Of a stretch of DNA of 64,000 bases, positions 41,041-53,559 are shown piece by piece. The stretch is from assembly GCA_963930645.1 (NCBI GenBank), contig OZ005649.1:41506664-41570663 (forward strand), in the 5' to 3' direction. Below the pieces are notes generated by a model. It had not been told where the DNA came from, did not search any database, and saw only the letters and a program-made list of their open reading frames with translations. Every line of letters starts with the position of its first letter. The stretch's first letter is position 1. Source of the stretch: Salticus scenicus (taxonomy: Eukaryota > Arthropoda > Arachnida > Araneae > Salticidae). Both the position numbers and the translations under genes were made by a program.

Positions 41041-41842
41041 GCTGTGTGTAACAGAGGATGAGTCTGGTACAAAATTTAGTGATAATAGTTGTATTAATCA
41101 AGTCGTTACGACATGCGGTATCCTAAAGCATAGAAGAAACGTATGATTTCAAAAAATGTAAATAATGGCGAAGAAACAGAATAATTTTCACACCATGACA
41201 TAATTATGGCGTTTGAAAATGCACGAACTTTTATATAAGCATATGGAATTACAGAAAAGGACTAGAAAAACGTTGTAAATCTGGAAGAATTCCATTATAA
41301 TTTATAAAAGAAACAAAAAACCCAACATAAAATTACTGATTTTTAAAAATAAATTTTTCTTAATATTCTGCAACATTGATTTATTTTTTTGATAGTTTGG
41401 AAAGTAACAAACTAGTTTTTAATTGTTGCATATACTGCATACATTGTGTTGTGTATTAATTCATAAACATAGTTTTCTTCATGTTTTGATTTTAACCCGC
41501 ATTCGTCGTTTTTTTTTTTTTTTTTTTCACCAACCCCGTGAAAAACGATGGATCGAGGTTCTACTGTACTTTTAAATAAAGAGAAAAATACTCATTAAAA
41601 AAAAAAAAAAGACTGGTGTGTAAAAAAAAAAAAAGGCAGGTACTAACAATTAGTACGGAGTATTAATTAGGATGTTTGCAGCTATACCTTTCACAAATAA
41701 AGTCTAATATTCAAATTATTAAATTTTATAAAATTTCACAATGGGTGGGACTGCAAATAAATATATTTTTCACTTATAACATAACATCTATTAACACTGT
41801 TCTTTCTAGAACTGTTAGCATAAAAACATTCTTTAACATTAA

Positions 41843-42117
41843 CCCTTTAACGTTCACTACTTAATTTATTTTAAAGATTAGTAAACTAATTTTAAAAATG
41901 GCTTTTAGACGCATAGCTGATCATAAATATTTAAAAAATAAAAAATAGCATTGTACCTTTTCGAGAAATTTTCGGTTGAAACATCTGTAAGTAAACCTTA
42001 TTAAATTCAAATAATATTTAATTTAATAATTAAATCACTTTATAAGTAAACATTATCGACAACAAAAACTCGTAAAAGTTGCATAGATCCCAACTTTTCA
42101 ATTTATTCCGGAGTATT
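41843..42117. repeat. Repeat K, copy 2 (uninterrupted)
   Basis: See 30603-31041. Lacks the snapback insertion. Confidence 0.8.
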
Positions 42118-42121
42118 TTAA

Positions 42122-42343
42122 CCCTTTGCGGCGCAAGGTAATTCGGATCATTTAAATTACACTGCCACCGGAATTTACGAACATAATTAAAATACAAGAA
42201 ATTTTAAAATTTCACGTTAAAAAAGGGGCCTTTTCTGCTATGTTATAAATGTAAATTTTTGCTAAAAATTTTTCGAGATGAGTTATTGCACTTGAGAATT
42301 AAGATTAGGTGTTCCATCAGCGGGAACACTGCGACTGAAAGGG
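42122..42343. mobile_element. piggyBac-type MITE family 1
   Basis: After TTAA (42118-42121): CCCTTTGCGGCGCAAGG ... CACTGCGACTGAAAGGG, right flank TGAA. Empty version of 31046-33147. Confidence 0.8.
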
Positions 42344-42899
42344 TGAATGCGTTGATATACACGTACACACATATATATATATATCAGGGGTCGCATTTCC
42401 CGCCCTTTCTCCAGGAACTTTCAGTATTGAGAAATTGCTAACTTCATTGCTACCACTATTTTTATATGAAATATCTATTCCTATCATCTACCGTACATTA
42501 CTATAAAGATACCATAGATATTTCTGCACAATAAAACATGGGAATTTAAAACTGGCGCCTGACTATTTTTAGGTATTTCAAAGTTTCCAGCAAACAGCAT
42601 TTCAAGATGATAATGTACCTTTCTAAAGGGCGTATGTGGTATGTTTATTTGATTCAAGTTGTTCAAATTACCTATCGATTCTCATGAGTACCCCTAATTC
42701 TGTAAATATTCATAACTTTTTTCACTTTAAGTTAAATTGCACAAAGAATATCGTAGAATTTCTTTTTTACCAGACATGGAAATAGTATTAATCTCAATAC
42801 GTTCTAAAATGTTTAGTCTATAAAAAGGCGGGGGGGATAGGGGGGAGGATTCAAAATTTGCAGCCTACAACTCTGCAAAAATTAAAAAAAAATTATTTA
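42344..42899. other. Unassigned DNA
   Basis: A (TA)n tract at 42370-42384 and AT-rich DNA; no supported gene. Confidence 0.6.
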
Positions 42900-43111
42900 C
42901 ATACTTGCCAACCATCTCATTAATAACCGTACAATTGTTACCGCCCCCTGAAAAAACGCCACTTTTCTCACACCACTATATTTTTAGAGTTATTCTCTCC
43001 AAATGTTGTTACGATTAAATAGACTAAAATTATTCTAAAAAATTATTTGTGTGAAAAAAAAGGCGGGTACTAAAAATTGTACGGTTCATAATGAGATGGT
43101 TGGCAGGTGTG
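42900..43111. mobile_element. Family A palindromic element, 6-bp TSD
   Basis: CATACTTGCCAACCATCTC ... GAGATGGTTGGCAGGTGTG, flanked by TATTTA at 42894-42899 and 43112-43117. Confidence 0.92.
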
Positions 43112-43117
43112 TATTTA

Positions 43118-44796
43118 TGATATTTAGCGCAATGAAATTTCTGAGATTTATATTAAAACACTGTATAATACTATGCCATTGGGCATTATGGCAGAAATTC
43201 CATACAAAGGTAGAATTAACCCAATGCAAAATGCATATTTTTATTAAGTAGTTGTTTAGATCTGACAAATAAATAGTTTTATTTCATATATCAAAATATA
43301 ACTTGTTTATTTCAGATAATAAATCATAATGAATAATAAGTACATAATTATTGTATTGTGTTTGAAACGAAAGTTTTACGTAAATTTTTATTAAATAATT
43401 CGTAGAGTCTAATAAAGCAAATTACTAAATCGAAAATGTACACAGGTATCATTTCATCTCTTTGGTGTTATCCAAACAAAACAGTTTTATTTTTTTTTCA
43501 ACCATTGTTTTGAAATTATTACAAATAAAAAAGGTACAAGTCAATTTTTTCTGCAGTGCGGGCTTTTTTTTTTTTTTTTTTGTCTCTTATATGTATTACT
43601 GAGAAATTCTGTAAATAAAATAATTTTGTCTCATATGTTTAGTTAAAAAACCATCCCAAATGCCAGTTTTTACGTACTTTTTATTTTCCCGTCAGTGTAG
43701 AATGTTCTACTCCTTTAGAATTTTCAAATAGGTTAAACATATGATAATGTTTTGTACAGTTATTAATGTAGTATATAAACCTCAATTAAAAAAAAAAAAA
43801 AAATCACTGAATTAAAGAAAATACTCTTGTAATTGATAATAGTTACAGCATAAATATCCTAACATAAATACTGTTATTTTCAGCGTATAAGCAGCAGGTA
43901 AAATGCTTCATTTTTTCACCAGAAATTATTTTTAACAGAAATATTTATATGTAATTAGAAGAAACAGCTTGAACAAATGAAACTTAATCTGTCAAATAAA
44001 ATTTCTGAGGCAACGCTGATTAATCTAGGCAGTGGATTTACGGCGAAAATTCCGGTTTTATAAATTTAAAAAACATAACTTTTATTTTTCAAAGTAATGT
44101 TTTTATAAATACTTTTATAATATAAATAAAACTCCAACAAAAACTTAAGCTGTTTCTTAAGAGAAAATTTACTCTTCTTGACAGGAACTACAAAAAAATA
44201 TTTTTAGCAAATAATAATTTTTATGGAAATATTTTTAGTTAAATTTACAAAGTATCCGTCCATGTAAAATACACAGTAATTAATATAATTCTACGTCTTA
44301 TAGAAATTAAAATTATTAAAGACAGTATAAGAATTTGGAGCTTAAAAATGCGATTTTATTTTGGATTATTTTTAATAAAATGATACACTAATGCATGCTT
44401 AGTTAATTTAATCTGCCTGTTTTATTTATTCATTTAATTTTTTAAAGTAAAAGCTCAAAATAAATATAAAAACTCTAATTTTGTCACTTTATTTAAATTT
44501 TTAATAATTTTTTAAAAAACCGATTATTATTATAATTATTATATATACTGTATATAAAATAGTTTGGATTTCAGTTAAGTTTGAATCAATTGAATCTTAA
44601 GGCAATTACTTAAAAATAAATAAATAAATAAATTATTATTGAAATTTAATAAATACAAATAGCTGTTTAAAATATTTATTTTTATTTGATTGTTGTTTAA
44701 TAATATATTTTTTGTGTAATTTGGATGAATTTATTAGTATGTAGAGTGACACATAAAAATAATTTTAACTTGCAATATTTCGTTTTTTAAAGGTCA

Positions 44797-44831
<35 letters not shown>

Positions 44832-45475
44832 AGAAGCCAGTTTAAACTAAAAAAGTCATCGTCACACATTTTTTTTTTTTTTTTTTTTTTTTACAAAGTT
44901 TTTATTCAACTTTGATTTACGTGAAATATGAATCTGAATAGAAATAAAGCGTAGGTGGCTAGAATAATACAATCAAAGGTGACGTTAATAATGTAACTTA
45001 AGAAATTTAATATTTATAAAAGGGATAAATGACTTACATTTTTACTGAACACCATTTTTGAAGAATTTAAAAAAGTTTATACACCATCATAGATATTTTA
45101 GATTACTTTTTCCGCCGGCGTAAAAAAACACAGGATTAAGTTATAATAACTGTTTAAGGTTAATGCTCTATTTTTACTTTTGACTATTTTCAGCACAATT
45201 TATATTGTTGTGTGGGTATCATACGTAGGTTGAAAAGATATTTATCATCATACGTATATTAGTACGCTAATAAGATTATTTATTTTTTTTAATTATATCA
45301 CTTCTTCATGCTTACAACATTTCAATTAAAAGACATTATTTAATAATACAGAGGTCGAGGATGAAATTTGTTTCTTCAAGGTGATATGTTTTTCTGATGT
45401 ATTTTTGGATGATGATTAAGAAAAAACTATTCAAAAATTTCCATCACGTACAGCTTTCACCAAAAGTGGGATTGT
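43118..45475. other. Unassigned AT-rich DNA
   Basis: Over 2 kb of very AT-rich sequence with poly-A/T tracts (43565, 44800, 44870). No gene or repeat family recognised. Confidence 0.6.
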
Positions 45476-45661
45476 ATGAGCCTAAAACTCCACTTTTACA
45501 ACTCTCATCTAAGTTATTTCCCGGAAAATCTGGGTGATGTGCGTGAAGAACAAAGACAGCTATTTAATCAAGACACCAAAGAAATGTAGAAAATTTATCA
45601 GGGACGATGGGATGTTAGCATGTTAGCAGATTATTGTTGGATGCTACACAGAGAATTCTCC
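45476..45661 (+). pseudogene. Fragment of transposase-like ORF family (copy 2)
   Basis: Opens at ATG 45476 and reads SHLSYFPENLGDVREEQ, a stop (TAG near 45587), then IYQGRWDVSMLADYCWML. This matches the C-terminal part of the minus-strand pseudogene at 60250-61304 (SHLDYFPENLGAVSEEQ, RYQGKWNVSMIADYCWML). Text upstream of the ATG no longer aligns convincingly. The family recurs in arthropod and other animal genomes as repetitive ORFs; its function is not assigned here. Confidence 0.75.
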
Positions 45662-46575
45662 TATCCCCCCCCCCCTCCCCCACTTCCCCTAAAAGTCCTT
45701 TTCAAGCCGTGTACAGGGTAAAACGCTCTAAATGGAGCTTCGATGTAAAGACACACATTTAAAAGACAATGTAGAAATAATAGCCGATTTTAATGTATTT
45801 TATACATAAATTGGTTCGAATTTCTTATAGTCTCTAAGTGAATTCTTCCTATCTTAATCCTTACATTGTGAAAATTCCTTACCTGATAGGAAAAAAAAAG
45901 ACAGTCATGTGTGAAACCGGCGCATCAAAACACATTAGGAACACCCAACACAATGCAATAAAGGATTGAAAAGTGCGATTTCGCAGGCCTATGTTATCTA
46001 TAGCATATGAAACTTCTTCTTTGAAACGTAAATATTGATACAACATAAAACTTTTTTTTTATAACCTAAATATTGATATTTAATTAAAAATTTTTACTAT
46101 TATACTGAAATGTGAAAGATTTTAGAAAACTTGAGCGAGACTAAATCATTTCAGTTTCTGCAGCATTACATGAAAATTCTTTTCCAAATGTTTGTGTAAG
46201 ATTTACCGCTTCTTCTACATTTGATGCAGAGAATTTTAAATCCCTACATACCTTATAAAAATATTTTATCAACCCCCCCTTCCCAAATGAAATTCTGATG
46301 CACAGCTGCATGTTATCACAGGAATACGTGAATCGTTGAACATGTAAGGGCGTTAAATTATCCGGAAAATCTTCACCCCAATATCGATTTCAATCATTTC
46401 AGTGAATATTTAAGAATTTCTGTGAAATGTTATGTTAATAGAAGTTTGTATGTGAAATGAAGTGCTACTTTCAGAATACCGATGTTTTTCTTAGATATAA
46501 AAATGTCTGATTTATTAAATTCAACTAAAAATATAATTTATGACTTTTTTCTTTCTTCTACAAAATTGTAATTGT

Positions 46576-46609
<34 letters not shown>

Positions 46610-46996
46610 TACTCCAAGTTAACCCGGTTTTCTCTTTTATAAAAGAAATGCTTGAAGAAAAGAAATAAAGGTATAAGTTTTATGTATCTAGGTATAGTTA
46701 TTTTGAATAGAGTGATTAGTAGTAATTTATTTGATATCTATTCATTTAATATTTATTTCATTGTACACTGCATTTGAAAAGTCCTTGATATCCAATTTAA
46801 AACCTTATATATTGATTTAAGGCGAACACTGTATGTCAGCCTCAGCACTACCTTTTTTTATAAGTAATTTTATTCAATGTACAATTACGATGAACAAAAA
46901 AGAAACTCACTCTTTTATAAAAAAGTGATATCAAAATAAGAAAAAAAAACATTTTACTTTTGAGAAGTCGGAAGTCTGGATATATGTCAAACCATA
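45662..46996. other. Unassigned DNA
   Basis: C-run at 45666-45690, poly-T at 46579-46605, otherwise AT-rich without features. Confidence 0.6.
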
Positions 46997-47308
46997 ACCT
47001 CCTAAACTAGATGCCTGTCGCGTGGCTCGGAAACTTGGCAACAGTTGAAGCGGTAGACAGTGCCACCTGGTACAGATTACGCGACTATTTTATTCAACCC
47101 ACCAAAATTTTTTTAAAGTGGGATACGATATGCATAAAAAGCGAAGAGAATCGAAGAAACAGCGATTATACATATCATACATCACTTCTTAAAACTATTG
47201 GTGACAGTTGAATAAAAAAGTCGCGCAATCTGTACGAGGTGGCGCTGTCTACCGCTTCAACTGTTGCCAAGTTTCCGAGCCACGCGGCAGGCATCTAGTT
47301 TAGGAGGC
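46997..47308. mobile_element. Palindromic MITE family B
   Basis: ACCTCCTAAACTAGATGCCT ... CATCTAGTTTAGGAGGC after TA. Uninterrupted, 312 bp. A 66-codon frame inside it is incidental. Confidence 0.88.
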
Positions 47309-47314
47309 TGTAGT

Positions 47315-47515
47315 TATACCTGGTAATATTTATAATTTATTCCGTGGTAGTGTTAGAAGCCTCCTTTTCTGACATTACTTTATTTGTAGAGAAATTTTCT
47401 ATAACATGTAATTGTGATGAAATACGAAGAAAAATGGTAAATTAAAAACAGCGGTGGGGCAAAAGAGCTGATACTAAAAGTACTGCGAATAAATTATAAA
47501 TATTATCATGTATGC
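47315..47515. mobile_element. Family A variant
   Basis: Arms ATACCTGGTAATATTTATAA / TTATAAATATTATCATGTAT with core CATTACTTTATTTGTAGAG. Close to the variant at 27448. Confidence 0.65.
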
Positions 47516-48283
47516 ATATATGAATATATGAATATATAATAAATTTTAAAATTGTGTACAGAAAAGGAAGATAATTTCATAAAATAAATTAAATATTCAG
47601 AGAGTTATCTTCAAGAATTGAAAAACATAAATTTTCATACGGTCTTAATACACCAATACTTACAAAACATTAAATGTACCACATACACTAATACAGTTAT
47701 GTACAAAAATTTAAATAATGTAATAAAAGATTGCGGGATATTGTAAGACAAGAAAAAAAAAAAAAAAAAAGAATTAAATCGATTTTAAATGTTTTAACAT
47801 AAGATCTTCATTGTGAAAAAGGATCAAGAATATCCATTTTCCAATGTCATATACAAATAGGGTGTGAAAACGTTGATAACCAATTAATAATAAATACATT
47901 TCATAGTTGTAAACATTTAAGCATTTGGAATACCATATTTTTTTGTTGAACATAAATTGCTTCACTTAAAGTGTAAATGATTTCAATTAATGCTTTTAGA
48001 GGCAATTTCATTACGCTTATTCACAGCGATTATAAATCAAGCGGCGCAACGTAATGTAAATAAATGTCCGTCTACAGCAGCGCAAAGGGCTTGCAGCGAT
48101 CAGGCGGCTAAAAAGCAACCGGCGGAAACAGATTACTAGTAGAAAAAAAAAAAAGAGAGTATATAATCAAACTCCACGTTTACATTGTATGATCGGGCAA
48201 ATCAGCACCTTATAATCAGTGTTGGCAGATTTTGAAAATTTTTTATTCAACATCCACCACTGACATTTAAATGTAACGCTTGC
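47516..48283. other. Unassigned DNA
   Basis: AT-rich; a slightly GC-richer patch at 48030-48130 has no frame or motif. Confidence 0.5.
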
Positions 48284-48470
48284 ACAGAGTTCCCAACTTT
48301 TATAATTTATTCACGATCCTCTCTTTCATACCGGAAATTTTGAAAAATGATTTTCTTCTTATTCAATCGTTGTCACATATTAAACCGAAATAATCTACAA
48401 AATTTCTGGTGCGAAAAGAAGGCGGGGCTAAAAATGCTCGTGAATAAATTATAGAAGTTGAGAGCTCTGT
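48284..48470. mobile_element. Family A element, 6-bp TSD
   Basis: ACAGAGTTCCCAACTTTTAT ... AAGTTGAGAGCTCTGT, flanked by GCTTGC at 48278-48283 and 48471-48476. Confidence 0.85.
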
Positions 48471-48504
48471 GCTTGCCTAACCACTTCGAAGTCTAATCAT
48501 CTGC

Positions 48505-48731
48505 TCTTTAACTACATTTCTTGCGACCATGGAAGCCTCTGCGCAACTGCGGATTTAACGAGTCCACTAGTAAAATAGGGGAGACAAGCTTTTCGTTGAG
48601 GGAAAATAAGCGATAAGGGAATACCGAATGACTGGATAATTACTAAATTCAAACCTGTTGGTCAACTTGGAAACCCTCCAAGATTTTCGACTCGTCCTCA
48701 CTGCTAGGCGTAGGAAACGTGTTTACACTAT
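48505..48731. repeat. Repeat G, copy 1
   Basis: Shares TTTCTTGCGACCATGGAAGC, AAGCGATAAGGGAA and TCGGCCTCACTGCTAG-like text with 51045-52105. Uninterrupted copy. Class unknown. Confidence 0.7.
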
Positions 48732-49490
48732 ATAATATATATCAAATTATCACTTCTAAAAATTATTGGTGATCATTGAATAAAAAAGTCGCAAATTCTG
48801 ATAACATTGCTTATAATTTACAACTGCACGTGTAATTGCTTTTTCAGGCAGACAGGTATTATAGCAATTACTTTTCCTAAAATATTTATGGCATGAAATA
48901 ACAGATTTTAATATGATGCTTACCGCCGCAAATGGAGGACAATCGAGAGGGCAGATTCTCTATAGAGATTGCACTACTTACTTTTATACACTGCATACTA
49001 CACACTCTTTTAATATCGAAAGCCACCAGAATGGACTTTATCCGTGAGTTACGTAATAAACCATTCGCACGTGACTATTACAAACATTACAAGGAAAAAT
49101 GCGGAATTATAATGTGTACATTTGTGTTTTATTTGGAAATGTTTGTATCCTAGAGGGAAATTCATAGGGAAATGGAGAATCAGAAGTCACATGTTGGCTA
49201 TGATTTAGCCTCTAACCCAAGAAAACGGATATTGTCCATTTACGAGCAAATTTCGAAGAAAATATATAAATGGATTTTTTGCAGTAAAATTTTATTAAAA
49301 ATTACCTTGATAAATTCTTGTATTTGTGAATTAAAAGTAAATATCATAGAAATAATGCATTCCAACGTTCTTGAAAGGTAAAATACGACAAAGAAAACTA
49401 TACTTAAACAATATTGTTCAAAATGCTTAAAAGTTGGGCGCTATGGGGTAATTTCACTCACACGGTAGTATTAGCACACTTAAAGATGAG
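48732..49490. other. Mostly unassigned; MITE B fragment
   Basis: 48735-48800 matches the middle of MITE B (TCACTTCTAAAAATTATTGG, GAATAAAAAAGTCGC). Short frames at 48932-49381 have no motif. Confidence 0.45.
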
Positions 49491-49494
49491 ATTT

Positions 49495-49870
49495 CTAGAT
49501 TTTTTTGTCACTGACATTGTTCTGGAACGAAGGTTGCAGACATTCCAAGAAGTCAGGGGTCGTGTGAACAGACGGAACGGAGCCATGGAGAGCCGTCTGA
49601 ACGACAGCTGCTTTGTGTGAAAGAATTTTATATTTTCTAAGGAAGCGGTAACTTCACTAGTTTCCAATTGCACGCATGGTTTTTGTTCGCCACCGCCACT
49701 TATCTGAGTTCGGGTAGACGAAGATTGGAGGAAAGTGATGTCACGGGCATAGTGATATCACGATCAACGAATCAGTGCTTCGTGTGGGGTAATCCCCCCC
49801 CTCCGAAGTTGTGCTCGGGAGTGGGGGACACTCGAAAGGGCAGAGAGAGACTTAGTGCTTAAAATGAGTA
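49495..49870. other. GC-richer patch with CRE-like sites
   Basis: Clearly less AT-rich than its surroundings, with TGATGTCACG, TGATATCACG and runs of C and G. Could be a promoter or 5' exon area of an unseen gene, or another repeat. Two short frames overlap but neither has a recognisable domain. Confidence 0.25.
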
Positions 49871-51044
49871 GCATGATTTTGGAGGACTAAAAGCTTAGGA
49901 TGTAATCCATGAACTCTAAGTTAATTGTTTGTGGTGCAAGCTTATTCCTGAGATTTTTGTACGATCATGATATCCTCCATTTGAAACTACGAATGATGAT
50001 GCTCGAGGCGAGCGAGAATTTGTTTATATTACAACCTTTTTTTTTTTTTTTTTTTTTTTTTTTGTTAAGTTTTAATCATTGTTAAATTTGAATAAAAATA
50101 GTAAAAATCGCCATTGCTGGACTCATGCATTTTGTAATCCGTTCTCCGAGGTGCACTCCCAGAAATCATCACAATATTAATGTACAGAAATTTTAACCGT
50201 ATTTTAGCAGATTTCTTTTATTACTTTTTTTTAATTATTAGAGAAATAATTTTTAAAACGTAATGTTGGAAACAAAAATATTTCTGTGCGTGATTGGAAG
50301 TGCATTTATCATGGAATTACTTTTTAACATTTACGTTATAATCTGAGACTAAACGGCCAAAAATTTTAAAACACATGTATAAGACTTTTATAATACAATG
50401 CTTAATTTGTGTGCATAGACTTGTAAGGGCAAGTCACTGTGTCTAACTGCAAATTTTGTGTGGTAGAAAAATTTTAATTTTCTAAATGTTGAAATTCAAT
50501 CCCCTAATAATTTCTATCTATGGCGTAGCACTAGTTCTATGTAAAACTCACTCTAACAAGCCTAATAATCTTAACAGACATCATAAACAAATTCCTTTGA
50601 GGAATTTATTTCTGATCTCAAGGTTTTTATAACTCATGCATTATATATATGTGTGTGTGTGTGTAGTTGTGGGCTTTTATAAGTAATAATGGCGAGCACT
50701 TTATATACTCTAATTGTTTTAATTAAATATTAAAATACGTACTAGAACAAAGTTCTAGAACAGAAGCAAAAAGAAAGTTGCATGGCTAATTATAATACAA
50801 TTGCATCGTCGGAAAGTCCAGCTTTAAATAATATTTCATCAATTTGAAAGTAGTGCTCATCCAGAACTCGTCGTTAAAAGAACAGTTACAGCGGTACGGC
50901 TTATAGCTGATCATCAACATTCGAAAAGAGAGACTGACTTCTTACGGCTATGAACGTCTCACTCCGCTCCATCTGAGCTGTTCTACCTTCTACTGAAACA
51001 TTCGGTGCGAGAAGACTGCGCGCGCGGAAAACGTGGAGTTTATT
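49871..51044. other. Unassigned DNA
   Basis: AT-rich with poly-T at 50037-50063 and (GT)n at 50651-50664; 50890-51040 is GC-richer (GACTGCGCGCGCGG). Confidence 0.5.
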
Positions 51045-52105
51045 CTTTAACCACATTTCTTGCGACCATGGAAGCCTCTGCGCAAGTGCGGATTGAACGA
51101 GTCCAGTGTTAAAATAGGGGTAACTGAGAGAAAACAAGCGATAAGGGAACGCCGAATAACTGGATGTTTGTCAAATAACTATCGTAATTTCGCGTATATA
51201 ACCCGCGGCAGAAGATAACCCGCAGCATAAAAAAATTATCTTAAAATAATTATAACCGAAAGATACCCCGCACTTCTAAAATCACATGGTCGGCAATCGC
51301 CTTTTGTAAATTCAATACTAATTGCGATTATAATAATAAGTAGGGAAGAGAAACAAATATACAAATAAATATAAGTAATAAACAAATAAATTTACTTACC
51401 TATAATGAAAGAGAAAATAATCATAACTTATTATTAATCTTTCTCTACATATAAATTACTATAAACTGGAGTAATTTCTAATGATTAACACCCTTATTCA
51501 ATTTATAAGAAATATATAAATTAATAATAAATTTATTTACAAAATTCATTCAAATCCTTCAAATTCGGGTTCTTCCATATCAGGAATAAAATATGGCAAT
51601 ATTGTTCAGGACAGTTCGTCTTCATCATCCTTATTATTCTCTTCATTAAGTTCCTTTTCACTGCCCTCAATTTCATCGTCATTATACGTTAACACAATCG
51701 CGACTGCAGACGTGAATTCACATCATTTTAACTTCTATAGCTATAATTGCCACTGACGTAAATTCACGTCTTTTCAGATTATGTTCCTGGTTACCGATGA
51801 TGTGAATTTACGTCATTTAAAGAATTTTTATGGAAACGATACTTTAGTATTATTTCGATAGTGTTATTAGGGTATTAATTCTTCGATAATATTATAGGTT
51901 CGTTCTAATATTATATGACTAATCAACTTATATGACTAATCAACGAATGATAGCCCGAAGGATATACAAAGTCAAGTTTTTATAATAGATTATCCGCGGG
52001 TTATATACACGAAATTACGGTATCTCTCGGCCAATTTTGCATCCCTCCAAACTTTTGGACTCGGCCTCACTGCTAGTCGTAGAAAACGTGGTCGCACTGT
52101 ACACT
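51045..52105. repeat. Repeat G, copy 2, split by a pogo-like element
   Basis: 51045-51179 and 52023-52105 align in order with 48505-48731. The insertion 51182-52020 separates them. Confidence 0.75.
51182..52020 (-). mobile_element. pogo/Tigger-like deletion derivative
   Basis: TIRs TCGTAATTTCGCGTATATAA / TTATATACACGAAATTACGG with TA at 51180-51181 and 52021-52022. On the minus strand, 51690-51560 reads an acidic tail (YNDDEIEGSEKELNEEN, KDDEDELS, stop, then DMEEPEFEGFE and stop), as at the C-terminus of pogo-type transposases. Catalytic domain deleted. 51703-51840 repeats (G)ACGTGAATTCAC / GACGTAAATTCACG units. Confidence 0.65.
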
Positions 52106-53559
52106 GTGATGTTTGTCTGACGTCAAGGTTACGTCACTATTAATCTAAGTTGCATCATCGCATGCGGCTGGACAGGATTTTACAGAAAGAGGAATACTAA
52201 TGCTACACAACGGAGAGAAGACCACTGATACTACACACACACACACACATATATATATAATTTGAATAATTTAATTCCTTTACAACACCCAGGAAATGAA
52301 AGATAGATGAAAATATCAACATGTGAAAAATTGAATGAGATGTATTTCGAATAAAATTATTGTCACGATGATAATTTAATTTAATTAAACTGAGTAGTAA
52401 AAACATGTTAAAGTATTTATGCAGAAGAGAAATGACACACATAACACATAAGCCTAACGATGAGATAATTTGCATAATCCATTAATCCAATAGAAACATT
52501 AATCAAATAATAGAAATGGAAAGAGCTAAATTAACCAACAGGATCTGTTAAAAGAAAAGAGAATTAATGAAATGAAAAGTAGAATTTTAAATGCTGAAAA
52601 TCAGAAATGTTCATTCATCAGGAAACTTGCATCTCTGTCAGCATATGCAAGATTTCAGATCGCTGTATTGCTAATTCAAGCAATATACAACTCAAGTTTC
52701 TATCTTGCAACAAAACAAAGTAAAAAAGGAAATTAGATTAAACAGTAACACAACCAGAAATGAAAAATGGAATAAGTATTTTTGATAAGTCCACGTGTAA
52801 CCGATTCCAAACAGAAATAGTAGAAATAAACAGGTTGCCAAAATGAACAGAAAAGAAATGATTAAAAGTAAAGAAACGATTAATCGATCTAGTTGCTTCT
52901 GAAATTAAATAATTGAAAGCATTAAGTGATAGTTATTAATCTTTAAAATTTAAAAGCTAAAAACACTATTAAAAAGATGATATTTAACAGGGTTATTTAA
53001 TTATAACGTTAATCTTTTGTATTTTCAGATTAGATTAAACGTTCAACGTAACGTGAGCTAGCGCCATCTTTCGTGGAAAAAGTGAGTTACTATCAAGTAA
53101 TTATAGAAAATGTACGATTTGACCATTAGTTTAATTTGTATTCTTAAGTAATCTCATCAAAAGGCCAACAAGTGATGATTAAGACATTATGATTATGTTT
53201 ATTGGTGAATTATTATTTTAATTTTTAAAATTATTATGTGTTTTTTATTTATTTATTTTATTTTATTTTTATTTTTATTTATTTTTTTAAATTTAGAATT
53301 GATTAAAATTAATGAAAACACCAAATGTGATCATGCATAGAGTGAATAAAGAGTTGAAACTTAAATAATATCAACCAGAAAAAGAGGATGCAACCTGCAA
53401 TTGGGATAATACAATGCTTCCTATTTTTTTTAATAATTAAATTCATTAACCCACCCAACCAACCAGCCATACACACCACCCTTCCTCCTTAATCAAACAT
53501 CTTGCCTTCCATCCTCCAAATCTTTTATTTTATTATATACATATATATATTGTGAGACA
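52106..53559. other. Unassigned DNA
   Basis: CRE-like CTGACGTCAAGGTTACGTCA at 52118-52137, then AT-rich DNA with (CA)n(TA)n at 52235-52260. No gene recognised. Confidence 0.5.

Larger units (their letters stand above)
33768..41566. mobile_element. pogo/Tigger-like element with TA duplication
   Basis: Left end CAGTGAAACTCTGATCTGTC, right end (inverted) CAGTAGAACCTCGATCCATC; 16 of the first 23 positions match. TA lies at 33766-33767 and 41567-41568. A remnant of a transposase C-terminus lies near 40900-41035. The BEL element sits 129 bp from the left end. Confidence 0.75.
33672..41690. mobile_element. Family A element split by pogo and BEL insertions
   Basis: Left half 33672-33767 (GCCAACATCCTAATAAATAT, TTTACCACACCACTTTAATT) and right half 41567-41690 (GACTGGTGTGTAAAA, TACGGAGTATTAATTAGGAT) form one palindromic family A element when 33768-41566 and one TA are removed. 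Confidence 0.8.

Noticed and set aside
47011..47211. 66-codon frame
   Set aside because: Lies entirely inside palindromic MITE B.
48932..49862. Several adjacent 64-73 codon frames as a possible small multi-exon gene
   Set aside because: No recognisable domain or coherent splice structure could be seen; kept only as a GC-richer patch.
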